From Proteobacteria bacterium UBA1673 (GTDB lineage Bacteria; Pseudomonadota; Gammaproteobacteria; Comchoanobacterales; Comchoanobacteraceae), in NCBI GenBank assembly GCA_002320385.1, contig DCKN01000009.1, forward strand, positions 1 to 38,272: a DNA stretch of 38,272 nucleotides. Reading direction: 5' to 3'. The notes under the pieces were generated by a model that was not told where the DNA came from, made no database searches, and worked only from the letters and a program-made list of their open reading frames with translations. Below are positions 1 to 8,791 of this stretch, one piece after another. Every line of letters starts with the position of its first letter. Position 1 is the first letter of the stretch. Position numbers and translations under genes: made by a program.

Positions 1-1
1 C

Positions 2-526
2 CGGGAGAAAATACGCGAAAAGATACGAGCTGCAGAAGTTAAGATGGAAGGAAAAACAAAGGTCAAGGTTGTGAAAAAAACAGCCAGTCCCAGCGATGAA
101 AAAACTGATAGTGCTACAAAAGAGCCGTCTGTCACCACGCCAACGGTCGAAGCCGACAATAAGTCTGAAGTGACTGCAGACAAAAAAAGTGATGAGATAA
201 AAATTATCCGAGTAGCAGCTAAAAAAGCGCCAACCAAAGAAAGTGTTTCCAAGGCAGAGAAGCCTTCAAAGACAACAAAGAAAGCGCCTGCAAAGCCTGC
301 GCAGAAAGCAGCAAAAGAAAAGCCAACAAGTAAGACCACAGAAGATAAGCCAAAAGAAGCTAAGAAAGCAACGCCGACTAAAAAGAAAGTAACAGCCAAA
401 AAAACTGAGTCAGAAAAAGCAAAAAAAACGGTAACGAAAGCAGCTTCGGCTAAGGCTAAAACGACAGGAAAAGCGAGTGATTCTCAGACAAAAAAGTCAA
501 CGACAAGCACAGCTAAAGAGGATTAA
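2..526 (+). CDS. rpsB: 3' part of a gene upstream of tsf, probably the Lys/Ala-rich C-terminal tail of ribosomal protein S2
   Basis: The frame is open to the left edge with no stop, so the ATG at 44 is probably internal and the gene starts outside the window. The visible 174 residues are low complexity: Lys, Ala, Thr and Ser dominate, with repeats like KKAPAK and AKKT, and no folded domain is seen. The gene directly before tsf in most bacteria is rpsB, and some S2 proteins carry basic C-terminal extensions, so I read this as an unusually long basic tail of S2. The alternative is a separate histone H1-like DNA-binding protein that starts before the edge or at 44, but the ATG at 44 has no clear ribosome binding site. 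The start of the frame (REKIREKIRAAE) looks helical and charged. The identity rests on position and not on S2 core sequence. Confidence 0.5.
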   Translation, partial: REKIREKIRAAEVKMEGKTKVKVVKKTASPSDEKTDSATKEPSVTTPTVEADNKSEVTADKKSDEIKIIRVAAKKAPTKESVSKAEKPSKTTKKAPAKPAQKAAKEKPTSKTTEDKPKEAKKATPTKKKVTAKKTESEKAKKTVTKAASAKAKTTGKASDSQTKKSTTSTAKED

Positions 527-537
527 TAGTTAAATAA

Positions 538-583
538 TTGCCCAGTCAATAGCGTACTGGGTAATACTCAAGACGACATCGTC
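538..583 (+). promoter_or_regulatory. Hairpins between the probable rpsB end and tsf
   Basis: The 74-nt gap holds a 9-bp stem (538-546 with 556-564, one G-U pair, 9-nt loop) followed by a short GACGA/TCGTC hairpin (572-583) just before the tsf Shine-Dalgarno. No U-tract follows the first stem, so it is not a standard terminator. Some gammaproteobacteria have an attenuator between rpsB and tsf; a processing site or attenuator here is inference. Confidence 0.4.
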
Positions 584-600
584 TAACCAAGGAGAGTAAC

Positions 601-1431
601 GTGGAAATCAAAGCAGTAGATGTAAAAAAACTTCACAACAAAGTTGGAGCAGGCCTAATGGACTGTAAAAAAGCCCTTGTCGAGGCTAAGGGCGACCATG
701 CAGAAGCAGAAAAAATCCTCAAAAAGAAGGGGATGGTCAAGGCCGAAAAAAAGAGCAATCGAGAGACACTAGAAGGTTGCGTGTGCTATGTCATTGACAA
801 AGCAGGGCAATCAGCTGGTATGATTGAGGCCGCTTGTCAGACTGACTTTGTTGCTAATAACCCAGTTTTCAAATCCATGGCTGAAAGTTTTGCAGGCGGA
901 GTGATGAACAGTCAGTTATCAGATGCAACAACATTTACAGACGTGACGATTGACGGTCAGACCGTCGAAGAGATGCGACAAGAAGCGGTATTAAAGCTTG
1001 GGGAAAACATCAGACTCGTTAGAGGGACATCCTTACAAACAGATGGCCATATTTATGGCTACAGCCATGGAAATAAAATTGCTGTTTTGGTGGCGTTAGA
1101 GAGCAGTGATGAACAGTTGGGTAAAGACATTGCTATGCACATCGCTGCATTAAATCCAGCTGCAGTCACAGAAAATGATATCCCCGCAGCTGTCTTGAAT
1201 GAAGAAAGGTCGTTATACCTCGAGCAACTGCAAGATTCCAAGAAACCTGAGGAAATCAAAAATAAAATTATCGATGGAAAATTAAAGAAATTTGCAAGCG
1301 GTCTTTGTCTCTATGGGCAAGCATTTGTAAAAGATCCTAAGGAAACCATCGAAGAGTTATTGAAAAATAAGAACAACCATGTTAAGAATTTTGTAAGGTT
1401 TGAGCTTGGTGAGACATCCGAGGCAGACTAG
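601..1431 (+). CDS. tsf: Translation elongation factor Ts
   Basis: EF-Ts is the guanine nucleotide exchange factor of EF-Tu; it releases GDP in the cytoplasm so that EF-Tu can reload GTP. The 276 residues are close to the usual length of about 280. The N-terminal UBA-like motif is present (VGAGLMDCKKALVEAKGD, about residues 16-33), as is the core signature TDFVANN (about 81-87) that contacts the EF-Tu G domain. The start is GTG at 601, supported by an AAGGAGAG Shine-Dalgarno at the right distance. It lies between the probable rpsB end and pyrH, the usual gene order. Confidence 0.96.
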   Translation: MEIKAVDVKKLHNKVGAGLMDCKKALVEAKGDHAEAEKILKKKGMVKAEKKSNRETLEGCVCYVIDKAGQSAGMIEAACQTDFVANNPVFKSMAESFAGGVMNSQLSDATTFTDVTIDGQTVEEMRQEAVLKLGENIRLVRGTSLQTDGHIYGYSHGNKIAVLVALESSDEQLGKDIAMHIAALNPAAVTENDIPAAVLNEERSLYLEQLQDSKKPEEIKNKIIDGKLKKFASGLCLYGQAFVKDPKETIEELLKNKNNHVKNFVRFELGETSEAD

Positions 1432-1464
1432 GATATTTTTGGTAGCTTTGATAAGGAGTTTTAT

Positions 1465-2205
1465 ATGGGGTCCCCGTACAAGCGTGTAGTGATCAAAATA
1501 AGTGGTAATGTACTGTTTAATTTTGACCATGGCACAGCCACAGAAATCGACGCTGACGACGCGCTAACAAGCTTACTAACGCAACTATTAACATGTCAAC
1601 AACAGGGTGTTGAGTTACTGGTTATTTTCGGTGGAGGTAATATTTGTCGTGGAAAAGAAATGGAAAAGATTGGGATCAGTCGCATAACAGCTGATAACAT
1701 CGGTATGTTATCGACACTAATCAACTCGCTGGTGGTTCGAGAGAAGCTGTCAAAAATGGGAGCCAAGTGCGTTCTTACATCAGCTTTTGCAGTGACGCAT
1801 ATTTGTAAGCAATTCGAGCCTTTCAGCGCCATGCACTTCCTATCAGAGGGCTGCTTAGTCATTTGTGCAGGCGGTACAGGAAACCCATTTGTAACGACTG
1901 ATTCTGCTGCAAGCTTACGCGGGATCCAGACAAATTGTGACGCATTAATCAAGTTAACGAATGTTAGCGGACTTTTTGACAAAGATCCAAATGCTTTTGC
2001 GGATGCAAAAATGCTCAAATCAGTCGACTATGATTATTGCCTAGACAATCAATCGAATATTTTCGATTTAGGTGCATTTAGTCAGTGTAAGTCTCGCAAC
2101 TTGCCAATTCATATCGCATCATATAGCGAGCCAGAAGTCTTGATGAGAATTGTCAACGGTGGCTCTGTGGGTACTAAAATCTCAAAAGACGGAACAAATA
2201 CATAA
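1465..2205 (+). CDS. pyrH: Uridylate kinase (UMP kinase)
   Basis: This enzyme phosphorylates UMP to UDP with ATP in pyrimidine nucleotide synthesis; bacterial UMP kinases are hexamers of the amino acid kinase fold. At 246 residues it has the normal length. Visible motifs are the N-terminal VVIKISGNVL phosphate-binding strand, the glycine loop FGGGNICRGKE (about residues 55-65), the UMP-site stretch TADNIGMLSTLIN (about 75-87), and GGTGNPFVTTDSAA (about 136-149). AAGGAG precedes the ATG. Its stop codon overlaps the start of frr (TAATG), so the two are translationally coupled. Confidence 0.96.
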   Translation: MGSPYKRVVIKISGNVLFNFDHGTATEIDADDALTSLLTQLLTCQQQGVELLVIFGGGNICRGKEMEKIGISRITADNIGMLSTLINSLVVREKLSKMGAKCVLTSAFAVTHICKQFEPFSAMHFLSEGCLVICAGGTGNPFVTTDSAASLRGIQTNCDALIKLTNVSGLFDKDPNAFADAKMLKSVDYDYCLDNQSNIFDLGAFSQCKSRNLPIHIASYSEPEVLMRIVNGGSVGTKISKDGTNT

Positions 2206-2765
2206 TGACGAATAATGTTTATCAAGAAACCGAGACTAAAATGCAAAAAGCAATTGATAGTCTTGAACATGAAGTACGAAAAATTCGAACCGGGAGAGCG
2301 CATCCAAATTTATTGGACCACATAATGGTTGAATCATATGGTAGCAAAATGCCATTACCTCAAGTTGCTTCCATTAGTGTTGAAGGTGCTAGGAGCATCC
2401 TTGTGTCACCCTGGGACAAAAGCCAACTGTCCGTCATCGAGAAAGCCATACGTCAGTCCGATCTTGGTTTAAATCCAGCTACGCATGGGCCGAGCATTCG
2501 CGTACCTTTGCCATCGCTTACCGAGGAAAGAAGAAAAGACCTTGTAAAAGTTGCCAAAGAGGTTGGCGAAAGCGGGAAAATCTCGATTAGAAATGTTCGG
2601 AGGGCCGCACTACAAGAGATCAAAGCCTTATTGAAAGACAAAGAAATCAGCGAGGACGAAGAAAGAACTGCTGAAGAGAAAATCAATCAGCTAACTGAAA
2701 AGTTCGTTGCGAGAGCAACCGACATCTTAGCTGACAAAATAAAAGATCTACAAGAAGTAAAATAA
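2205..2765 (+). CDS. frr: Ribosome recycling factor
   Basis: RRF splits post-termination ribosomes together with EF-G. The 186 residues match the family (185 in E. coli). Diagnostic stretches are the arginine-rich KIRTGRAHPNLLDHI (about residues 26-40), the domain II segment around MPLPQVASISV, LNPATHGPSIRVPLPSLTEERR in two parts, and the long charged C-terminal helices of domain I. The start ATG overlaps the pyrH stop codon. dxr, which lies between frr and uppS in many gammaproteobacteria, is absent; uppS starts only 7 nt after the frr stop. Confidence 0.96.
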   Translation: MTNNVYQETETKMQKAIDSLEHEVRKIRTGRAHPNLLDHIMVESYGSKMPLPQVASISVEGARSILVSPWDKSQLSVIEKAIRQSDLGLNPATHGPSIRVPLPSLTEERRKDLVKVAKEVGESGKISIRNVRRAALQEIKALLKDKEISEDEERTAEEKINQLTEKFVARATDILADKIKDLQEVK

Positions 2766-2772
2766 TTATCTC

Positions 2773-3519
2773 ATGCAAAAGAAACGCTCACCAAAACATC
2801 TTGCCATCATAATGGATGGTAACGGTAGATGGGCCAGGCAGCAGGGTATGGATAGAGTAAGAGGCCACACGCAGGGTGCTGAGGTTGCCATCGCTACGAT
2901 TGAGGCTTGCGTTACTCGTGAAATCAGTGAGTTGACGTTGTATGCGCTCAGCGTTGAAAATATGAATAGAGATCAACGTGAAGTATCCTTTATTATTAAG
3001 TTATTCGTTGAAACTTTACTAAAAGAAAAAACACGATTGCACGAAAATGGTATTCGAGTCAACATTCTCGGTGAGCGTAAAGCTTTCGATAGCGGGGTGC
3101 TTCAAGTGATCAACGAAGTTGAACATCTTACTGCTAAAAACAAAAAACTCAAACTAAACATTGCATTCAATTACAGCGGTCGATGGCAAATCAAGGAAGC
3201 ATTTTTTCGCGCAATTGAAACGCACGACGAATCCACATGCGCGATACAAGCGTATGATGCGTTTGAGAAGAGTCTTGGCAAAGTCATCACGTCAGACCCT
3301 GATTTATTAATAAGAACTGGAGGCGAGATGCGATTGAGCAATTTTATGTTGTGGCATCTCGCATACACTGAACTTTTCTTTACCGAAGTACTGTGGCCAA
3401 GCTTTAGCGAGGAGACTCTAGATCATGCCATTCAGGTATTTAAATCCCGAGATCGTCGTTTTGGACAAATTAAAGACGATGTTTACATCGAGACGAAAAA
3501 GAAAATCACAGCGACTTAG
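2773..3519 (+). CDS. uppS: Undecaprenyl diphosphate synthase (cis-prenyltransferase)
   Basis: It adds cis-isoprene units from isopentenyl diphosphate to farnesyl diphosphate and makes the C55 carrier lipid for peptidoglycan and O-antigen synthesis. The 248 residues compare with 253 in E. coli. Motif MDGNGRWA (residues 14-21) carries the catalytic Asp15. LYALSVEN (about 56-63) and the C-terminal DPDLLIRTGGEMRLSNFMLW segment with AYTELFFTEVLWP are the other conserved blocks. It follows frr by 7 nt and precedes cdsA, the usual order. Confidence 0.95.
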   Translation: MQKKRSPKHLAIIMDGNGRWARQQGMDRVRGHTQGAEVAIATIEACVTREISELTLYALSVENMNRDQREVSFIIKLFVETLLKEKTRLHENGIRVNILGERKAFDSGVLQVINEVEHLTAKNKKLKLNIAFNYSGRWQIKEAFFRAIETHDESTCAIQAYDAFEKSLGKVITSDPDLLIRTGGEMRLSNFMLWHLAYTELFFTEVLWPSFSEETLDHAIQVFKSRDRRFGQIKDDVYIETKKKITAT

Positions 3520-3558
3520 TCATCAAATCTATACTTGGGGTTGATAGCCGGTGGATCT

Positions 3559-4404
3559 ATGAAATTACGAATCATGACAGGTGTAATTATTGGTTTTGTC
3601 ACTTTGGCAATGATCGCTCTAGGCGACACTTTTTTGATCGCTGGGTTATCGATAGTTGGACTAGTTTGCACGCAGGAGCTTGCCGTGATGATGAATCGTA
3701 TATGGCAAACAGTCGCGATTGCGAATACGCCAAAATTCGAAGCAGTTCACAGCACAGCATTAGAAGACAAAGAATACGCATCACGAAGAAAGGGTTTGAT
3801 TCATTTTCTATCGATTACCACATGTGTCATCTTGTGTACCGTGCTCCTGACTAATAGTCAATATCGAATCTATATTGTCGTCTACTCGATACTCTCAGTG
3901 ATTTCTACATTAACTCGAAGCCACAACGCACACAAGGAATCTTTGTTGGCGGCAATAAATACATCGATGGTTACCTTAGTACTCACTTGTAGCGGAGTAA
4001 TCAGCTTTTATGTTTTAAGTCAAATCCATCAGTGGCAGTTAATCTATGTAATCGGCCTCACTGCGGTTAGCGATATCATGGGTTACTTTGTGGGTAAAAA
4101 ATATGGAAAAGTAAGAATATTTCCCCAAATCAGTCCCAATAAAACGGAATATGGAACCGTTGCAATGCTCATATCTCCATCCCTAGCAGGAATCATACTA
4201 TCAATATCATGTGGTATAAGTTTCCAGCCCTTTTGGACAGCGATTGGCATATTGGGACTGATAGGTGACTTATGGATCAGTTCAATCAAACGTCTTGCCA
4301 ATCTTAAAGATACAGGCACACTACTACCTGGTCACGGAGGGATTTTAGACAGAATCGATAGCCATATCCTAGTATTATCAGTCGCCTCGTACATATTTAC
4401 TTAG
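3559..4404 (+). CDS. cdsA: Phosphatidate cytidylyltransferase (CDP-diacylglycerol synthase)
   Basis: This integral membrane enzyme converts phosphatidic acid and CTP to CDP-diacylglycerol, the precursor of phosphatidylethanolamine, phosphatidylglycerol and cardiolipin. Several hydrophobic segments are visible, and the C-terminal CDS signature is complete: SSIKRLANLKD, then PGHGGILDRID, with the conserved K-D and the D-R-x-D metal and substrate residues. I chose ATG 3559 (281 residues, GGTGGA just upstream); the frame also allows a TTG start at 3535 giving 289 residues. rseP, the usual next gene, is missing. Confidence 0.94.
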   Translation: MKLRIMTGVIIGFVTLAMIALGDTFLIAGLSIVGLVCTQELAVMMNRIWQTVAIANTPKFEAVHSTALEDKEYASRRKGLIHFLSITTCVILCTVLLTNSQYRIYIVVYSILSVISTLTRSHNAHKESLLAAINTSMVTLVLTCSGVISFYVLSQIHQWQLIYVIGLTAVSDIMGYFVGKKYGKVRIFPQISPNKTEYGTVAMLISPSLAGIILSISCGISFQPFWTAIGILGLIGDLWISSIKRLANLKDTGTLLPGHGGILDRIDSHILVLSVASYIFT

Positions 4405-4718
4405 ATTTTATGATTGCTATCATATCTCTAAAATTATAGAGTTCTCTTGCTAAATCAATAGAGGAGTTACTGCAAAGAGTAGGTGAATGGGTAGTATGGC
4501 AGTAGCCAATGAGCCGGTACTCATCACCTACGAGTGCTAATCGGCTAAGAATAAGACGTGATCTAAATAAATGAGACTAAAATTAAAGCTAAATGAAATT
4601 TACTTATCACAGCTATGCTTTTTTCGATAGAGCAGTATACAACATAACCGAAAATTACAGTTGATATTGTACTGCAGATCAGCTATTTTAATGTCAGGCA
4701 AAAATAAGGATGATAGAA
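4405..4718. other. Gene-free gap between cdsA and bamA with nested inverted repeats
   Basis: This 314-nt stretch holds no credible ORF; many gammaproteobacteria have rseP here. It is AT-rich with one GC-richer patch at about 4479-4546. That patch has an 8-bp perfect inverted repeat (GTAGGTGA 4479-4486 with TCACCTAC 4524-4531), and overlapping it a second stem (AGCCG 4512-4516 with CGGCT 4542-4546, inner ACTC 4519-4522 with GAGT 4532-4535). The two folds are mutually exclusive, as in attenuators or leader RNAs. The bamA promoter presumably also lies in this gap. Confidence 0.45.
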
Positions 4719-7109
4719 GTGCATAAATTCGTAAAAAGATTACTCAGCTTGATAATATTCCTGGGCATTTGTTTTTCCTCCGCACAGGCTGTGGTTATTA
4801 ACAAAATAGCAGTCCAGGGTAATAAACGGATTCCAAGCAGTTCTGTGATTGCATATTCTGAGTTATCAGACGGGCTTGACGTCAGTCAGGCTGATATCTC
4901 ACGCGCCATCAAATTAATTTATGAAAAAGGTATTTTTGAGCATGTCTCCATGGAGATTGACGACGACGTGTTGGTCATTCACATCAAAGAGAGACCAGTG
5001 ATAAGAAATATTAATGTCAAAAAAAATAAATTAATCCCAGAGGAAGGGCTCAATGAGATGCTTAAGAAAAGCAATTTAGTCAACGGAGAAGTCCTCAACC
5101 CAATGAAGTTGAAGCAGCTGGTGTTCATGCTCAAGCATGAGTATAGGCTCAGCGGCTATCCTGATGTTCAGATCAGCGAATCAATCACGCATGTGAACGA
5201 TGGTATGGTCGACGTTAAAATCACCATTAGAAGAGGGGACCAATACCAAGTTGGAACAATAAAGGTTAATGGAAATTTAGCATTCAGTGATAGCGTAGTC
5301 TCAGAAAAAATGTCTCTCAATACACCGTCACTATATGCACGAATATTTGGAGGAAACTATTATTCTAGCCAAGCTCTTGAAAAAGGAAAGGCTGACTTAA
5401 CTAACTTTTACTCTGAAGAGGGATTTCTTAGATTTTATATTGAAGATATCAAAACAGAAAGTCGGGATAACTCAAAGATCGTTGATATCACAATAAACCT
5501 ACACGAAGGTCCTAGGTTTATGTACAGCCATGTCGGCGTTTACGGCGACAATATTGTGAAAAGTACGGCAATTCCTGAAATTCAGAGACTTGAGAAACAA
5601 ATTAAAAATCAGGAAAAAATGCCCTTCTCCAGGAAAAATATCTACCAACTCAGAAAAACCATCATGGAAGTGCTAGAAAAAGAGGGGCACACCATCAAAA
5701 CCATCGAGCCTAAAATCAAAGTTGATCAGAAAAATGCAACCGTTGACGTACGCTTTTATGTGCAACGGGGCGTGCCAACAGTTGTAAGAAAAATCGATTT
5801 CAGCGGTAATACACTTACCATGGACAGAGTACTGCGAAGAGAAATGGCATTATCAGAAGGCGAAGTTTATTCTGAAACTGCGGTGCAAGAAAGTATACGA
5901 AGAATATCAAACCTCGGCTATGTCAAAAACGTAACCCCTCAAGTCAAGCCAGTGATCAACAGCCCAAAAGAAGTGGATGTCATATTAACACTTGAGGAAG
6001 CACCTCAAGCCACCGCAAATTTAGAGATGGGCCTTAATCAGAACGATTTTATTGTCTTTAGCGCAGGCATCGTGCACCCAAATTTTGGAGGAACAGGAAA
6101 TGGTGTCGATCTCAAGTTAGAGAAATCCCGAGTTAGATCATCAGTATCTGTCAAAGGAAAAGTTCCATTTGTGCTTCCAAATGGACTGGGGCTTGGCTAT
6201 AGGTTTTTTTACAACAACCAAGTAGATAATAGTGACACCACCGTGTCGAAATACACCTGGCAACAGTCATACGGCGTCGAAAAATATGGTCTTAATTTGA
6301 GTGCTCAAATACCCATATCAATTTACCAAGATCTCGGGATCACCACTGAGATTAATAAAAACAATTATTCCTATGACCCATCCAGATCTGATATTCCAGA
6401 AAATGTCACTCAGTCGATCAATCGGTATGGTAATAATCTCTGGAACTTAGTTGTAACCACTAACTGGGTTCGAAGTACTTTGGACCGAGCAATTTTGCCA
6501 TCCAGTGGAAACAAAGAAGAGGTTAGCATTAAACTTGGCTCACCGCTCAATGAGGACTTTACAAGCTATATCACTCTAGACTCCAAGTTTTCCTATTTCC
6601 AAAAATTAGGCAAGTTACCACTGACCATTAATCCGACCGGTAGATTTGGAATTGGTCAAGGGTTCAAAGGTTTTACTAGTATTACTGGATGCCTACTCAG
6701 CCAGAGTAATGATCCGGCCTGTCAAACGGAGCTCCCTTTTGATGAGAAGTTTTACTCAATGTCAACGAGCCCTGTCAGAGGTATTCTAACTTTTGGTGAG
6801 AAGGTTAACGGTAAAGCAATCGGTGGTGATTTGATCACAACAGCTTCACTCAATATGTTTCTCAAACCGTTCAATGATGATCAGATTATTCCAAGTGTTT
6901 TCATCGATGGTGGCTACGTTTTCAATGAGCATGCCTTCAATTTTAACCAATGGGTTTACAGCACTGGGCTACAAGTCAGAGTGATGACTCCTGTCGCACC
7001 CATTGTCTTGGTCTTTAGTTACCCTCTAAAAATCGATGGTGTGGATTCTAAGTACGGTAAAGATACCTTTAGATACTTCCAATTCTCAATGCAAGCAAAT
7101 CTTTATTAA
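4719..7109 (+). CDS. bamA: Outer-membrane protein assembly factor BamA
   Basis: BamA is the essential core of the BAM complex that folds and inserts beta-barrel proteins into the outer membrane. The protein has a signal peptide (hydrophobic SLIIFLGICF, cleavage likely after SSAQA), five POTRA-type repeats over about the first 400 residues (GNKRIPSSSVI is the first), and a C-terminal 16-strand Omp85 barrel. The loop-6 VRG motif is present (SPVRGI, about residue 690). The last residue is Tyr and not the more common Phe or Trp. I prefer GTG 4719 (796 residues), because AAGGA lies 8 nt upstream of it; the ATG at 4710 overlaps that Shine-Dalgarno. It is followed by skp, as is usual. Confidence 0.95.
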   Translation: MHKFVKRLLSLIIFLGICFSSAQAVVINKIAVQGNKRIPSSSVIAYSELSDGLDVSQADISRAIKLIYEKGIFEHVSMEIDDDVLVIHIKERPVIRNINVKKNKLIPEEGLNEMLKKSNLVNGEVLNPMKLKQLVFMLKHEYRLSGYPDVQISESITHVNDGMVDVKITIRRGDQYQVGTIKVNGNLAFSDSVVSEKMSLNTPSLYARIFGGNYYSSQALEKGKADLTNFYSEEGFLRFYIEDIKTESRDNSKIVDITINLHEGPRFMYSHVGVYGDNIVKSTAIPEIQRLEKQIKNQEKMPFSRKNIYQLRKTIMEVLEKEGHTIKTIEPKIKVDQKNATVDVRFYVQRGVPTVVRKIDFSGNTLTMDRVLRREMALSEGEVYSETAVQESIRRISNLGYVKNVTPQVKPVINSPKEVDVILTLEEAPQATANLEMGLNQNDFIVFSAGIVHPNFGGTGNGVDLKLEKSRVRSSVSVKGKVPFVLPNGLGLGYRFFYNNQVDNSDTTVSKYTWQQSYGVEKYGLNLSAQIPISIYQDLGITTEINKNNYSYDPSRSDIPENVTQSINRYGNNLWNLVVTTNWVRSTLDRAILPSSGNKEEVSIKLGSPLNEDFTSYITLDSKFSYFQKLGKLPLTINPTGRFGIGQGFKGFTSITGCLLSQSNDPACQTELPFDEKFYSMSTSPVRGILTFGEKVNGKAIGGDLITTASLNMFLKPFNDDQIIPSVFIDGGYVFNEHAFNFNQWVYSTGLQVRVMTPVAPIVLVFSYPLKIDGVDSKYGKDTFRYFQFSMQANLY

Positions 7110-7231
7110 TCATAGAATGCAAGAGTGGTTGTTAAGACGTGCCAAAAAAGTTACTTACACACTTCATTGCTTGAGATTATTGGTAATTATTGATATCATC
7201 CCAATGAACGAACCCTTAGGAGTATATAATC

Positions 7232-7747
7232 ATGAAATTCTCAATTAAAAATGCATTGCTAGCATCCTCTCTGATAGCTGGCGGATTGATTGCAAACGCA
7301 GAAACAAAAGGCACAGTCGCAGTTGTAGATGTGAGATCAGTCGTTGAAGGATCAAAACACTTCACAGGCATGCAAGCTGACATGCAAAAAAAGCTTGGAC
7401 CAAAGCACGAGGAGCTTGTTTTAGCCCAGAAGAATCTTAGTAAGCAACAAGAAGAGCTAGACAAATCAAAACAAGTCATGGCTGCAGCCACTTACAACAA
7501 GAAAAAGCAAGAATTGGATAAGAAATTTACTGCTCATGCGGAAAAAGAACGCGCCTTTCAAGAAGAGGTTATGAAACTACAAGATCAGTCAATGAAAAAA
7601 CTCTATGGCCTTGTTAAAGACGCAACAAAGACCGTTGCTAAAAAACAAGGGTTCAATATCGTATTACAGGGCGAAGCTCTTTATGTAACTGATCAGTACG
7701 ATATCACTAAAGAAGTTAAGCGAGCTGTCGAAAACAGCAAGCTATAA
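7232..7747 (+). CDS. skp: Periplasmic chaperone Skp/OmpH
   Basis: Skp is a trimeric periplasmic chaperone that holds unfolded outer-membrane proteins on their way to BamA. The 171 residues are of family length. The N-terminus is a signal peptide (FSIKNALLASSLIAGGLIANA). The mature protein opens with the family strand VAVVDVRSVVEGS, followed by a long Lys/Glu/Gln-rich coiled-coil (about residues 50-130) that would form the tentacles, and a closing strand GFNIVLQGEALYV. AGGAG precedes the ATG. It sits between bamA and lpxD, the standard order. Overall sequence conservation in this family is low, but fold features and context agree. Confidence 0.92.
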   Translation: MKFSIKNALLASSLIAGGLIANAETKGTVAVVDVRSVVEGSKHFTGMQADMQKKLGPKHEELVLAQKNLSKQQEELDKSKQVMAAATYNKKKQELDKKFTAHAEKERAFQEEVMKLQDQSMKKLYGLVKDATKTVAKKQGFNIVLQGEALYVTDQYDITKEVKRAVENSKL

Positions 7748-7777
7748 CAAGACAGTCAGCTACGTCGCCATATCAAC

Positions 7778-8791
7778 ATGCATTCAGTAAGTACTGACAT
7801 AAACCAAGTGTTAGCTATACTCGGGTTAAATGCTTCAACAGAAGCGCGCATTCCCATTAATCATCTTGCGTCACTTACCGGTGCAAAGCAGCATGGACTA
7901 GCATTCTGTACTGCGAGAGGAAAGTCAGACCTCAGCGCATCGGCAGCAACTGCGATTATAATGACTGAGGAATTAGCCAACCATTATCCGGGACAAGCTT
8001 ACGTTATCAAACCCCCCGAGCCACTCGCAGCATTTGTGTCAGTCATGAAAGCACTCATGAGCACAGACCGCAAAAAGCGCTTATCAGGGATTCATCCCCA
8101 AGCCGTCTGCGATCCCTCCTCGACTATCGCGCCGACAGCAAGTATTGGTGCCAATGTCACGGTTGAAGCCAATGCAGTAATCGAAGCCAATGTGCAAATT
8201 GATGCTGGTTGCTATGTTGGTGAAAACACTATCATAAAGAAGAACTCTAAGCTCAATGCGAACGTAACAATTCATCGTGGCTGTGTTGTTGGCGAGAACT
8301 GTATTCTACACAGTGGCACATGCATAGGCAGCGACGGCTTTGGTTATATCGAAACCAAAAGTGGACTAGAAAAAATACCACATATAGGTAATGTAATCAT
8401 TGGGAACAACGTTGAAATAGGCGCCAACTGTAGTATTGATAGAGGTATGCTGGACAATACAGAAATTCACGATGGAGTGAAGCTTGACAATCTCGTCCAT
8501 ATCGCTCACAACGTAAAGCTGAGTAAAAATTGTGCGATAGCAGGACTTTGCGGTATTGCAGGGTCCACTAAGGTTGGAGAAAATCTGCGCATGGGAGGGA
8601 TGTCAGGAATTAATGGGCAGATAACTGTTACTAACAATGTTGCGATTGGTGGCGGGACATCGATAACAAGTACAATCAACAAGTCAGGGTTCTACATTGG
8701 CGTTATGCCAGCCCAGTTGGAAAAAAATTGGGCACGATCAGCAATTGCTGTGAAAAAATTAGGCAACAAAGGAGCTTCCAAAGTAAAATGA
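7778..8791 (+). CDS. lpxD: UDP-3-O-(3-hydroxyacyl)glucosamine N-acyltransferase
   Basis: LpxD adds the second hydroxyacyl chain, from acyl-ACP, to the amino group of the lipid A precursor. The 337 residues match the family (341 in E. coli). An N-terminal uridine-binding domain (about residues 1-110) is followed by a left-handed beta-helix of hexapeptide repeats. The acyltransfer site HIAHN is present with His241 and His244. The stop codon overlaps the fabZ start (ATGA), so the genes are coupled. It is cytoplasmic, acting at the inner face of the inner membrane. Confidence 0.95.
   Translation: MHSVSTDINQVLAILGLNASTEARIPINHLASLTGAKQHGLAFCTARGKSDLSASAATAIIMTEELANHYPGQAYVIKPPEPLAAFVSVMKALMSTDRKKRLSGIHPQAVCDPSSTIAPTASIGANVTVEANAVIEANVQIDAGCYVGENTIIKKNSKLNANVTIHRGCVVGENCILHSGTCIGSDGFGYIETKSGLEKIPHIGNVIIGNNVEIGANCSIDRGMLDNTEIHDGVKLDNLVHIAHNVKLSKNCAIAGLCGIAGSTKVGENLRMGGMSGINGQITVTNNVAIGGGTSITSTINKSGFYIGVMPAQLEKNWARSAIAVKKLGNKGASKVK

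Noticed and set aside
1596..2018. 140-residue minus-strand frame opposite pyrH
   Set aside because: It is fully within pyrH, whose motifs and length leave no doubt about the coding strand.
4710..4718. ATG 4710 as the bamA start
   Set aside because: It overlaps the AAGGA element; GTG 4719 has correct spacing and still gives a complete signal peptide.
8728..8787. TTG 8728 as the fabZ start
   Set aside because: It would overlap lpxD by more than 60 nt; ATG 8788 has a good Shine-Dalgarno and gives the family length.
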